Positions 42,385 to 51,525 of a stretch of DNA of 64,000 bases are shown piece by piece (position 1 is the first letter of the stretch; the number at the start of each line of letters is the position of its first letter). This DNA is from Pseudomonas sp. (GTDB lineage: Bacteria > Pseudomonadota > Gammaproteobacteria > Pseudomonadales > Pseudomonadaceae). The translations under genes were made by a program, and so were the position numbers. A model generated the notes under the pieces. The model worked only from the letters and a program-made list of their open reading frames with translations. It was not told where the DNA came from and did not search any database. The stretch covers positions 9,502-73,501 of the forward strand of contig NZ_JASLGE010000056.1 of the NCBI RefSeq assembly GCF_030150285.1, read 5' to 3'.

Positions 42385-45330
42385 ATGGACCATCAGGCGG
42401 AGCGGCTTGGTTTAATTGTGGAAGCTGCAGAACAAAGTATGGACATTGTTCAGCGCTTTTCTAATGATCCGATTGGTGCTGGGAATATTCAAACTGCATC
42501 AGGCCCAATCAAGAATCTTAAACAAGTCTCCGCTGATATTACGTCTGACGGCCAGTTAGCCATCGGTGTGGCGGTGACTGAGTTGATTGCAGAGTTGAAA
42601 GCCGAAACATCGGTTAGCGCATTAATTGATGGGCTAACGGATTCTGCTGTCGTTGCCTCTAATAATGCTGCCATTGCCGTTGTTGCTGCCGAGCACGCCA
42701 ATGCAACGGGCAAAATCTACGACAGCACCGCAATCGGTTTAGTGAGTACAGCAAATGGTCAGTATTTCAGTGTTCCGAGCCCGGACAATCTGGAAAATTT
42801 GATTCTGTATAAAAATAACGCGGGTGTGGCTCTTGATACGGGTAAGCGTTCTCCAAACGCCCCAGTGACGGCCATCGCCCGTCGCGGCAACTATGTACTA
42901 TCCGGCCGCGCTACAAAGGTGGAAAAAATTGCCGGGACCTCTGATTACCTGGTGAGTTGGGGGCGGCTCTATATCTTCACGGGTACCGGCAAGGCGCAAG
43001 CCTACGTGCAAGCTGTTACCGATGTGACGGTGCCCAATGGCAAATGTGCTTATGTCGATTTGGCTGCGGAGTTGGTGGGGGGGGAGTATGTTGTACAGGT
43101 CTCTGAACTCCCGTTAGCGACCACTGCAAATCCGCCGGGTTCCTACATCGACGATAGCAAGATCATCTTGTTCACTTGCCTGAATGGGATCATTGGGGGC
43201 GTTATTCACCCTCAGTACCATGCTGTCGCAGACGGTGCAGTTGGACGTGTTGCGTTGGACATTTCGCTGAAAAACATGCTGGATCGGGGTAGTTGGAATG
43301 TGGCGGGCAAAGCCACCAAGCTCCAGCCGCTGGTATCGACACCTTCGACTTACCAGATCAGCTTTCCCGAACTGACGATAACCGGCGCGCAGACGTTTTC
43401 CGCTAAGCGTGTGGCCCCTGCCACCGATGTGATCGTACCGGCCGGCGAGGCCATGTACGTTGATCTGGATGGCGATCTCAATGGCAGTGATCAACTGGTA
43501 GCCCAAGTCACCAGTGGCGGTTATACCGCCGGGATGCTGGCCAACGGCGCGTTCATCACCGATCGCAAGGTTTATCTATTCGTCAATGATAAGCGGGGTA
43601 TCGCGGGACCTCTGGCGCAGCAGCAAATCACCTTCAACTTCATCGATCAGAGTTTGAAGAACCGGGCCAACCGCCCGGCCTATGTGGTGATGGGTGATTT
43701 AACCCGGTATTTGGAAAGCGGTACGGCGTGCGTGATGTCGTTCGGCGATCTGAGGATTACCCGAGGCATCGGCAACACCACGGTCGTGGTGGCGGGGCTT
43801 GCGGATGTATCGGTGGCCCGAGGTCAGGCGCTGTATGTGGACCTTAGTGCTGCTCTGGTTGACGGAAAATTGGTGCCGCAATTGACCACTGGAGGATATT
43901 CCAGCCCCACGGGTGGGCTTGCCAATGGTGCGTTTGTCGATGACAACAAGCTCTATCTGTTCATCAACGACGCGGTGGGGTATGGCGGTGCACTGGCTAA
44001 TCGGCGGCCGGCCAATCCCTACCTGGGCGAAGTCTGGATGAAGCAAGCGCCGAACAACGTCACGTTCGATCCGGCCACCCGCACGCTGGCGTGGGACAAC
44101 TATTTGATCCTGCCGGCGATCGGAGGGCAGGGCCGAATCAAGTTGGCACCGGGTTCTTTCACGTTCTCCAGCACCACCCTCAATGTGGCCTACCTGGACA
44201 TGTTGGCAGTGGTCACCACGGGGGATACGCCGGCTACGGCGGTTAAGGGGGGAACCTACCACGATGGCGCGGTGGCTGATCGCTTCCGTGGCCAGTCGCA
44301 CCAGTTGCCGATGTTTTACTGGAACGGGGCAAGCGATTACGGCCCGCTCTGTGGCTTCCCGCGCGCATCTGAGCCGGTTGGAACAGTGGTTTCAACGCTG
44401 GCTCAGGATGACGTGGTGGTGAAGACCAGCGCTAACGCCGTCAGCGCTTTTGTGAAGGGTGCCAAGTCCAGTTCCCTCAAGTACCTGGAACAAACGATTG
44501 GTTACGAAAATCGTCCCTTTGATCCGACGGGTGCAGACGCTTATGGCAACTCGGACTTGTGGCGTCTTAAGCACCAATATGAATGTGATCTGACTACCAG
44601 CTCCACCAGTTTTGTCCGGGCCCGTGGAAGCCAGCCATTACTCAATGGAGGTGAGCTTGAGATGGCAGCGCTCGAGGACGGTATGCCGGATTACATGGGG
44701 GGCTTTCATGGCGACGAGATCAAGACATTTGCTGCCCTGTTTCTGGATGGCGTGCAGATCCCGTTTAACACGGTCGCAACCTACGTCGGCAAGAAGCTGA
44801 CCCTGGTGCAGAACTCTCGCTTGTATCGCTGCAACACCCAGGTGGAAGTGGCCACCCACGTCAAGCGGGTGACCCTCAGTCGCGAAGATGGTGGTTTGAA
44901 GATCGCGATATCGCAGCAGGTGGTGTGGTCGAAGTCCTTGGTGCTGAAGGCGGCCATGTTAACCATGCTACCAATCAAGCGGTTGATCAAGGACACGACC
45001 GGTGAGGTCATTACCAATACCGCGATGCGTGCGCCGTATACCTCGATCGAGGATGTGTCCGCAACCGGGTTTGCTCAGGTGACCACCTTGGGTTCGTTGC
45101 CCGATGCCCAGCTCTGGGGGCCAACCGGTATCTCAGCCAGCGTTCAGATCCTGAAACACCCAGGCTTGCCAAGCTGCGGGTTCTATATCGCCAGTGCGGT
45201 CAACTACAACAAGTTTTACTACAGCGTGGCTGGCAGCACGGTCAGCACTATGGGGGGCACAACGCATACCACGCAGCCGGGTGAGGCGTGGGATGTCGAG
45301 AGTGTGATCCGGATGACCACCAACCTCTGA
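42385..45330 (+). CDS. Tail fibre with three internal repeats
   Basis: A 981-residue receptor-binding fibre candidate. The first 120 residues are helical (attachment to baseplate). Residues about 165-540 contain three copies of a module of roughly 110-130 residues, each ending in a segment like DDSKIILF, TDRKVYLF or DDNKLYLF. The C-terminal 440 residues are beta-rich and unlike anything I recognise, and include YYSVAGSTVSTMGGTTHT near the end. The start chosen is the ATG at 42,385 (AGGAAAA upstream). Codon use is more AT-rich at the 5' end, which suggests a swapped-in N-terminal segment. Confidence 0.8.
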   Translation: MDHQAERLGLIVEAAEQSMDIVQRFSNDPIGAGNIQTASGPIKNLKQVSADITSDGQLAIGVAVTELIAELKAETSVSALIDGLTDSAVVASNNAAIAVVAAEHANATGKIYDSTAIGLVSTANGQYFSVPSPDNLENLILYKNNAGVALDTGKRSPNAPVTAIARRGNYVLSGRATKVEKIAGTSDYLVSWGRLYIFTGTGKAQAYVQAVTDVTVPNGKCAYVDLAAELVGGEYVVQVSELPLATTANPPGSYIDDSKIILFTCLNGIIGGVIHPQYHAVADGAVGRVALDISLKNMLDRGSWNVAGKATKLQPLVSTPSTYQISFPELTITGAQTFSAKRVAPATDVIVPAGEAMYVDLDGDLNGSDQLVAQVTSGGYTAGMLANGAFITDRKVYLFVNDKRGIAGPLAQQQITFNFIDQSLKNRANRPAYVVMGDLTRYLESGTACVMSFGDLRITRGIGNTTVVVAGLADVSVARGQALYVDLSAALVDGKLVPQLTTGGYSSPTGGLANGAFVDDNKLYLFINDAVGYGGALANRRPANPYLGEVWMKQAPNNVTFDPATRTLAWDNYLILPAIGGQGRIKLAPGSFTFSSTTLNVAYLDMLAVVTTGDTPATAVKGGTYHDGAVADRFRGQSHQLPMFYWNGASDYGPLCGFPRASEPVGTVVSTLAQDDVVVKTSANAVSAFVKGAKSSSLKYLEQTIGYENRPFDPTGADAYGNSDLWRLKHQYECDLTTSSTSFVRARGSQPLLNGGELEMAALEDGMPDYMGGFHGDEIKTFAALFLDGVQIPFNTVATYVGKKLTLVQNSRLYRCNTQVEVATHVKRVTLSREDGGLKIAISQQVVWSKSLVLKAAMLTMLPIKRLIKDTTGEVITNTAMRAPYTSIEDVSATGFAQVTTLGSLPDAQLWGPTGISASVQILKHPGLPSCGFYIASAVNYNKFYYSVAGSTVSTMGGTTHTTQPGEAWDVESVIRMTTNL

Positions 45331-45378
45331 GGTGCTGAGCGCCTATGCCGCCAGTGCGGCTACAAAATGAGCGAATGT

Positions 45379-46689
45379 ATGGCAGATCAAGATATTTTTT
45401 ATGTCGCTATGTTGACCGATGTCGGTGCGGCACAACTCGCCCGCGCCGCCGCCACCGGGATACCTTTGAACTGGACCCATATGGCCGTTGGCGATGGCAA
45501 TGGTGTAACGCCCATTCCGTCGCAATTGCAAACGGCGCTGGTTCACGAAAACCTGCGCTTGCCCTTAAATCGGCTGACGGCTCGTGTTGATCGGCCGGTC
45601 ATTGTCGCGGAGCTGGTTTTGCCGTCGAACGTGGGTGGCTGGTGGGTGCGTGAAGTGGGGTTGTATGACTCGGCTGGCAGGCTGGTGGCGGTCGCCAATT
45701 ACCCGGCGACCTTCAAGCCGACGCAAGCTCAGGGTACCGGACGCACTCAAGGTATTCGGATGCAACTGCTGGTCAGCAGTACAGCCGACATAACCCTGAT
45801 CAATGACCCGACGCTGGTTATGCCTACCCTGGAGGTCGTGCGTGATGAAATCCGCAAGGGTACGGCCGGCTACGCCTCCCGACTAAAGACGTCGCGCAAG
45901 ATCGCGCTCATGGGCGATGCCACCGGCGAGGCGCTATTCGATGGATCGAACAATGCGACTATCGACATGGCCCTGGCCAATTCAGGGGTGACAGCGGGGA
46001 CTTACGGAAAGGTCAAAGTCACCGCCAAGGGGCTGGTGGTCAAGGGTTTGGCGCTTGAAGCGGCGGATATTCCGGCACTGGATGCCAGCAAGATCGCAAC
46101 GGGCACCCTGAGCCGACCGACTACCGCCAATGCGGGATCCGCGAGCAAGCTGCAAACCGGACGCGCATTAAGCTTCGTCGGGGCGGCCACCGGCTTGGGT
46201 TGGTTCGATGGCAGTGGTGACCTGAATATCCAATTGGCATTGGCGGGTCTGGATACCGGCAAGCTGATCAGCGGCATTTTGCCGGTGCTGCGGGGCGGTA
46301 CCGGCGGCAATACCCCGGATACAGCGCGGGCTGCCTTGGGTGCTGGGGTGCCGTCGAGCCTGTATCACAATCCGTCTGGCTTTTGGTGGGATAAAGACAC
46401 GGGGCTTTTTGTGCAGTGGGGCAACTCGTACTTGGGTGACATGCCGGGTGGCCGGTGGAATGTTCAGTTCAACTTCCCCTATTGGTTTGATACCGCGCCT
46501 TTCATTGTGCTGCCGGTGATTACCCAGCACCCGGGCGGCAATTCGTCTGCCTCTACGGTGACGTGTGCACTGGTTGAAAGCTCACTGACCACGGCGGGGT
46601 TTGTTCTCGGCTTCACGGAGTACCTTGAATACAACCAGGCCTTTGGCGTGCGCTGGATCGCCGTCGGCTATCGCGTCACCCCGATGTAA
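45379..46689 (+). CDS. Tail-collar fibre protein (DUF3751) with gp53-like tip
   Basis: A 436-residue fibre protein. The N-terminus (ADQDIFYVAMLTDVGAAQLA) and WWVREVGLYDSAGRLVAVAN match the DUF3751 tail-collar domain. A repetitive middle (ASKIATGTLSRPTTANAGSA) follows, and the C-terminus has a gp53-like receptor-binding fold (GLFVQWGNSYLGDMPGG). The start is taken at 45,379 because relatives begin MADQ. It is a second fibre alongside the 981-residue protein. Confidence 0.82.
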   Translation: MADQDIFYVAMLTDVGAAQLARAAATGIPLNWTHMAVGDGNGVTPIPSQLQTALVHENLRLPLNRLTARVDRPVIVAELVLPSNVGGWWVREVGLYDSAGRLVAVANYPATFKPTQAQGTGRTQGIRMQLLVSSTADITLINDPTLVMPTLEVVRDEIRKGTAGYASRLKTSRKIALMGDATGEALFDGSNNATIDMALANSGVTAGTYGKVKVTAKGLVVKGLALEAADIPALDASKIATGTLSRPTTANAGSASKLQTGRALSFVGAATGLGWFDGSGDLNIQLALAGLDTGKLISGILPVLRGGTGGNTPDTARAALGAGVPSSLYHNPSGFWWDKDTGLFVQWGNSYLGDMPGGRWNVQFNFPYWFDTAPFIVLPVITQHPGGNSSASTVTCALVESSLTTAGFVLGFTEYLEYNQAFGVRWIAVGYRVTPM

Positions 46690-46713
46690 GCACAGGGTTC
46701 ACCGCTGTACTGC

Positions 46714-46735
46714 AACCGCCGATTGGCGGTTTTTT
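46714..46735 (+). terminator. Terminator after fibre genes
   Basis: AACCGCC-GATT-GGCGGTT is followed by T's, 25 bp after the fibre stop codon. Confidence 0.85.
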
Positions 46736-46754
46736 CGTTTCTATGGAGATAACC

Positions 46755-47918
46755 ATGAGTTCAACCGACTTCTTTCACGGCATTACGGTGGCGTTGGTAG
46801 AGACCGGCGCACGCATTATCAGCCTGCCGTCGTCCTCGATCATTGGCATTGTCGATACCTTCACCCCGGGGCTGGGCCTGGCAGAGTCTAACGTGCTCAC
46901 CTTGCTGACCCGTGAGAGTGAAGCGGTGGCCGCGTTCGGTCCTGATTCGGCGCTGACCCGGGCCTGTAAGGCCATTTTTAACCAGTCAGCGGCCGCGATT
47001 GTCGCGGTCGGTGTTCCGACCGGCACCGAGGCGGCGGTACTCACCAGCTCGATCATCGGGGGTGTGGCGGCAGACGGCAAGCGTACTGGCATGCAGGCGT
47101 TGCTGGACGGCAAGAGCCTGTTCAACCTGCAGCCGCGGTTGTTGATTGCGCCCAAGCACAGCGCCACGGAAGCGGTGGCCACCGCGATGGATGTACTGGC
47201 CGGTAAGCTCAAGGCCATCGGCATTATCGACGGCCCCAACACCACCGACGAGGCCGCGATTGCCTACGCCGAAAACTTCGGCTCCAAACGCCTGTTTATG
47301 ATCGATCCGGCGGTCAAGCAGTGGAGTACCGCAGTCAATGGCGATGTGTCGGTGCCGGGCTCTGCGATCGCGGCAGGCCTGTTTGCTCAGACCGATTCGC
47401 GCTTTGGTTTCTGGGCGTCACCGTCGAACAAGGAAATTGCCGGCATCACCGGCACGGTGCGTCCGGTCGAGTACCTGGACGGCGACAAGACCTGTCGGGC
47501 CAATCTGCTCAACGGCGCGAATATCACCACCGTGATCCGTGATGGCGGCTATCGCCTGTGGGGCAACCGCACTCTGTCGAGTGATGCCAAGTGGGCCTTT
47601 GTCACCCGTGTGCGTACCACCGATATGGTCATGGAAGCGATTCAGGCCGGCATGAAATGGGCGGTCGACCGGGGCATCACCAAAACCTATGTCAAGGACG
47701 TCACCGAGACGATCAACGCCTTTATGCGTGACCTCAAAGCGCTGGGCGCGGTGATCAACTTTGAGGTCTACCCCGACCTGGAGAAGACCACCGCCACGCA
47801 GATCGAGCAGGGCAAGGTGTACTGGACCATCCGCTTTACCGATGTGCCGCCGGCGGAAAACCCGATTTTCCAAATTGAAGTCACTAACCAGTGGCTGACT
47901 GAAGTTCTGGAAGCCTGA
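46755..47918 (+). CDS. Contractile tail sheath protein
   Basis: A 387-residue sheath protein of the P2 FI type. It starts SSTDFFHGITVALVETG and includes the conserved GYRLWGNRTLSSDAKWAFV and ARTTDMV-like region (RVRTTDMVMEAI), plus NFEVYPDLEKT. The C-terminal arm ends IFQIEVTNQWLTEVLEA, the usual linker strand. GGAG precedes the ATG. It defines the tail as contractile (myovirus type). Confidence 0.95.
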   Translation: MSSTDFFHGITVALVETGARIISLPSSSIIGIVDTFTPGLGLAESNVLTLLTRESEAVAAFGPDSALTRACKAIFNQSAAAIVAVGVPTGTEAAVLTSSIIGGVAADGKRTGMQALLDGKSLFNLQPRLLIAPKHSATEAVATAMDVLAGKLKAIGIIDGPNTTDEAAIAYAENFGSKRLFMIDPAVKQWSTAVNGDVSVPGSAIAAGLFAQTDSRFGFWASPSNKEIAGITGTVRPVEYLDGDKTCRANLLNGANITTVIRDGGYRLWGNRTLSSDAKWAFVTRVRTTDMVMEAIQAGMKWAVDRGITKTYVKDVTETINAFMRDLKALGAVINFEVYPDLEKTTATQIEQGKVYWTIRFTDVPPAENPIFQIEVTNQWLTEVLEA

Positions 47919-47929
47919 GGAGGCGTTCA

Positions 47930-48433
47930 ATGATTCCGCAAACCCTGTTTAACACCAATATGTTTATCGCGGGCCAGAGCCTGCAGGGCGACGTCCCAAG
48001 CCTCAGCCTGCCCAAGATAACGGTGAAGACTGAGGACTATCGCGGCGGCGGTATGGATGCCTCGGTGGCGATGGACATGGGCCTTGAAAAACTGGAGGCC
48101 AGTTTTGCCACCCACGGTGTGCGCCGTGAGGTGCTGAAGCACTTCGGTGCCTTTGACCAGACCGGTTTTGATGCCTCGTTTCGCGGTGCCTTCAAGGGGC
48201 AGAAAGGCGCGACCACCGGCGTGGTGGCCACCTTGCGCGGCGGCCTGCGCGAAGTCGATCCGGGCGAGTGGTCGCCCGGGGCCAAGGCTGAGTTCAAATA
48301 CGCCGTGGACGTCACCTACTACAAGCTCGAAATCGACGGGCGCGTGATGTACGAAATCGATCCGATCAACTCTGTACGCGTCATCGATGGCGTGGACCAA
48401 CTGGCGGACGTGCGTAACGTCCTGGGCATCTGA
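47930..48433 (+). CDS. Major tail tube protein (FII)
   Basis: A 167-residue P2 FII-like tube protein. PQTLFNTNMFIAGQSLQGD and the LRGGLREVDPGEWSPGAKA segment fit the family. It polymerises inside the sheath. It lies 11 bp after the sheath gene. Confidence 0.93.
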   Translation: MIPQTLFNTNMFIAGQSLQGDVPSLSLPKITVKTEDYRGGGMDASVAMDMGLEKLEASFATHGVRREVLKHFGAFDQTGFDASFRGAFKGQKGATTGVVATLRGGLREVDPGEWSPGAKAEFKYAVDVTYYKLEIDGRVMYEIDPINSVRVIDGVDQLADVRNVLGI

Positions 48434-48444
48434 GGACAATGAAC

Positions 48445-48762
48445 ATGACCACCACCAAGAAACTGCCAAGCTGGCTGGAACTGACCGAAGAGGGTGCCAC
48501 CATCACCCTGCGCAAGGCGGTCGAAATCAACCAGATCAAAGTCAACCGGGTCAACTTGCGGGCACCTACCGTCAAGGACGTGCAACTGGCCACCGTCCAG
48601 TCCGGCGGTGATGCCGAAAAGCGTGAAGTTATTCTGTTCGCGTCCCTGACGCAGGCCGGTGAAAAGGATATCGGCGGCTTGACGGTGGTGGACTACAACC
48701 GCCTGCAGGCCGGTTATTTTCGCCTGGTCGAAGATGATGAACCTTACCCCTACAACGATTAA
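48445..48762 (+). CDS. Tail assembly chaperone (gpE)
   Basis: A 105-residue P2 gpE-like chaperone (LRAPTVKDVQLATVQSGGDA, with an acidic C-terminus). It helps load the tape measure protein. The ATG at 48,445 has AGGAC at proper spacing; another ATG 6 bases earlier is too close to it. The following small gene overlaps it in another frame, as the E/E' pair does. Confidence 0.85.
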   Translation: MTTTKKLPSWLELTEEGATITLRKAVEINQIKVNRVNLRAPTVKDVQLATVQSGGDAEKREVILFASLTQAGEKDIGGLTVVDYNRLQAGYFRLVEDDEPYPYND

Positions 48763-48859
48763 AGCGGCGGCCAAGCAACTGGCCCGGGAGTATCACTTCT
48801 CGGCCGGTGAAATCGAGACCATGCCGTTTAACCGCATGCTGTGGTGGCTCACGGATTGA
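48734..48859 (+). CDS. GpE'-like tail chaperone extension
   Basis: A 41-residue reading frame overlapping the end of gpE. It contains FSAGEIETMPFNRMLWWL, the short W/M motif of P2 E' and the GpE family. In P2 it is made as a -1 frameshift product of E. Here it is in the +1 (equal to -2) frame relative to gpE. It is open from 48,683, so a fusion by frameshift is possible; otherwise translation starts at the tandem ATGs. Confidence 0.7.
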   Translation: MMNLTPTTIKAAAKQLAREYHFSAGEIETMPFNRMLWWLTD

Positions 48860-48871
48860 GCCACCCCCTCC

Positions 48872-48883
48872 GTTACGCGTAAC
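48872..48883. repeat. GTTACGCGTAAC palindrome, copy 1
   Basis: A perfect 12-bp palindrome just after the gpE' stop. An exact copy lies at 52,558-52,569, directly after the tail X gene. The two copies flank the tape measure-U-X block. Confidence 0.6.
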
Positions 48884-48894
48884 AGGGCATTCCT

Positions 48895-51516
48895 ATGGCA
48901 AACAAAATGGCGCTCGGTCTGGTGATCGGCGGGGCCGTCAGTTCAACCGTGGGCGCGGCTTTCAAGGACGTGGAAAGCCGCGTCAAAAAGCTGAGCGAGC
49001 AAGGCAAAAAGTCACGGGTGCTGCAAAGCACCATCGGCGAAACCATGCGCCTGCGCGATGAGTGGAAAAAGGCCCACGCTGAAGGTGAGAAGGGCGCGCA
49101 AGCACTCAAAAATCGGCTGGAACGCAATCTGGGTGTACTGCGCAAGGAGGGCGTAGAAGTTGGCCGGTTGGCAAGGGAGTATGATCGCTTGGGCCGCGCC
49201 GGGCGCAGTGCTGAGCTGAAGTCCAAAGGCTTTGGCCAGATAGACAGCGGCAAGCAGCAGGTGCGTGCAGGGATAACCCAGGGGGTTGTGGCCACGGGCA
49301 TGTTGGCTTTACCGACCAAGGTCAGCGCGGATTATCAGGCGATCATCCGCGATATTGCGATCAAGGCCGGTGTGGCGCGAACGGCTGAAGAGGCCGAAAT
49401 GTCGCGCAGCATCATCGCGACGTCGAATGATGTCGGCATGGGCCGCAACGAAGTCGCCGATGTGGTCAACGAGCTGGTCGGTGCCGGCATGGAGTTGAAG
49501 CAGGCGATGGAGTTTGCGCCGGTGGCGGCCAAGTTCGTCGTGGGGCAGGGCTCCAGCGGTGTCGACACTGCAAGAATGATCCAGGCGCTGCAGAGCAACG
49601 CCCAAATCACCGACCCCAAGGTGCTGGAAAAGGCGCTGGAGGCTGTGGCCTATCAAGGCCAGGCCGGTAGTTTTGAATCCAACGACATGGCCAAGTGGTT
49701 TCCGCAACTGTTGGCCGGTATGCAGAAACAGGGCATCACCGGCATGGACGCCGTCACGCAACTGGGCTCAATGCTGCAGGTGCAAATGAAAACCGCCGGC
49801 ACTGCCGACGAAGCGGCCAACAACCTCAAAAACTGGATTGAAAAGATCGGTTCCGGGGAGGTGGTCAGGGCGTACAACAAAGCGGGCATTGATTATCAAG
49901 GCTCTCTCAACACCGGCATTCAGGGTGGCATGTCGACGCTGGAGGCAAGCTTTGGGCTAGCCAGACGTTACATCGAAGCCACCGACCCGAAAAAAGCCGC
50001 GAAGATGGCTGAGGCCACGGCCAAGATCAGCAAGGAATCAGACCCGGAAAAAGCCAAGGCCATGCTCAGTAGCCTGGAGCAGGCGCTGCGTACCGGCGAT
50101 ATTTTTGCTGACATGCAGGTCAAGTCAGCACTGACCGCCTATGTGCAAAACAAGGAACTGTACGAGCAGCTAAAACGTGAGTCGGCCAGTGCCTCGGGCA
50201 TCCTGGACCAGAACCTTGCGGAGCGGCGCGACACCTCGTCCCAGAAATGGGCCGAGATGTTCCAGGCGGGTAACGACGCCATGCGCAGCTTGGGCGATGC
50301 CATTCGGCCGGTCACGGATTCGGTGGCCACCGGGCTGACCACGGTGGTCAAGGGCATCACCCGGTTGTCGGATGAATCACCCAAGCTGGTAATGGGGCTG
50401 ACGGCGCTGGCCACCGGGGCCGGTGTTGTGACCAGTCTGCTGGGCGCGCTCAAGATCGGCCGAGGGTTGGTCAATCTGGCCCGGGGCGGATTGGGGGGTG
50501 GCAAGGGCCGTGGGGGTGTGCAGTCGGTTTATGTCACCAACGCCAAAGGCGCGCTGGGTGGTTCTGGCGGCGGCTTTGATGGGCGGGGCGGCGCAGTCAG
50601 GTCGTGGGTCACTGCTGGCGTGGGTGCCCTGCTGGGGCGCAAGGACGAGGTGGCAGAGGGTGAGGGCGCAGCCAGCACCAAACTTGACCCGGTAGAGACC
50701 GGCCTGGAACTGCTCGATGTGATTCGTGAAGCCAAGCAAGGCGGTGTGGTGGGCGGTTCCGATCGCACGCAAAAGGTCTTTGTGGTGAATGCCCGTGATC
50801 TGGGTGGCATGGGTGCTGCTGGGCGTGGCAGTCGTCGAGCGCGCCGCCGTGGTCCACCGCGTCCACCTGCACCGGCGGTGTCGCCGCGTATGGGCGCTCG
50901 CTTGATGGGGGCCGTGGGCACCCTCGGCAAAATGGGCAAAGCCATTCCGGCCGGCTCGGTGTTTGAAGCGGGTATCAAGGCCTTTGACACCTACACCACG
51001 GCCAAGACGGCCGAAGACAAAGCGGCGGGTTACGGCGGTGCTGCAGGCGGACTGGCGGGCACGATGGCCGGTGCAGCTGCCGGCGCTGCGATCGGCTCCG
51101 TGGTGCCAATCATCGGCACGGCGGTGGGCGGTCTGGTCGGTGCGTTTCTGGGGGGCATGGGCGGCGAAACCGTGGGAGGCATGTTCGGTAAAACGTCGTT
51201 CGCCAAGTCGCTGTTTGGCACTGATGCGGAGCCAGGCGATGTGGTGCGCTCAATGTCGGCTAAGTCCGGCCGGACACCCCTCCCGTCGCCGTTGGTGCTT
51301 AAACCTGAGTCCAGGCCTGCGCCGATCGATCAGAAAATTACCTTTGCGCCGCACATGCCCATCACCGTGCAGGGGGATGTGAAGGATCCGGCCGAGCTTA
51401 TGCGTCAGTTGCAACCGATGATGCAAAGCCAACTGAGCGACTTCGCCCGCCAGTTAGAGGACGACGCCCGCCGGGCCAATGACCGCAAGTTATACGACAG
51501 CCCGCATATCGGGTAA
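48895..51516 (+). CDS. Tail tape measure protein
   Basis: An 873-residue tape measure (P2 gpT role). N-terminal coiled coil with SRVKKLSEQGKKSRVLQ, then the TP901/phage tail-tape domain about residues 140-380. The C-terminal quarter has a Gly-rich segment, a basic patch RRARRRGPPRPPAPA, and glycine-zipper helices (GGLAGTMAGAAAGAAIGSV) that may insert into the host membrane. Its length sets the tail length. Confidence 0.93.
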   Translation: MANKMALGLVIGGAVSSTVGAAFKDVESRVKKLSEQGKKSRVLQSTIGETMRLRDEWKKAHAEGEKGAQALKNRLERNLGVLRKEGVEVGRLAREYDRLGRAGRSAELKSKGFGQIDSGKQQVRAGITQGVVATGMLALPTKVSADYQAIIRDIAIKAGVARTAEEAEMSRSIIATSNDVGMGRNEVADVVNELVGAGMELKQAMEFAPVAAKFVVGQGSSGVDTARMIQALQSNAQITDPKVLEKALEAVAYQGQAGSFESNDMAKWFPQLLAGMQKQGITGMDAVTQLGSMLQVQMKTAGTADEAANNLKNWIEKIGSGEVVRAYNKAGIDYQGSLNTGIQGGMSTLEASFGLARRYIEATDPKKAAKMAEATAKISKESDPEKAKAMLSSLEQALRTGDIFADMQVKSALTAYVQNKELYEQLKRESASASGILDQNLAERRDTSSQKWAEMFQAGNDAMRSLGDAIRPVTDSVATGLTTVVKGITRLSDESPKLVMGLTALATGAGVVTSLLGALKIGRGLVNLARGGLGGGKGRGGVQSVYVTNAKGALGGSGGGFDGRGGAVRSWVTAGVGALLGRKDEVAEGEGAASTKLDPVETGLELLDVIREAKQGGVVGGSDRTQKVFVVNARDLGGMGAAGRGSRRARRRGPPRPPAPAVSPRMGARLMGAVGTLGKMGKAIPAGSVFEAGIKAFDTYTTAKTAEDKAAGYGGAAGGLAGTMAGAAAGAAIGSVVPIIGTAVGGLVGAFLGGMGGETVGGMFGKTSFAKSLFGTDAEPGDVVRSMSAKSGRTPLPSPLVLKPESRPAPIDQKITFAPHMPITVQGDVKDPAELMRQLQPMMQSQLSDFARQLEDDARRANDRKLYDSPHIG

Positions 51517-51525
51517 GGAGGTGAT

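Noticed and set aside
45379..46689. Second fibre read as a phase-variable or invertible fibre
   Set aside because: No invertase gene or inverted repeats flank it; it looks like a normal second fibre.
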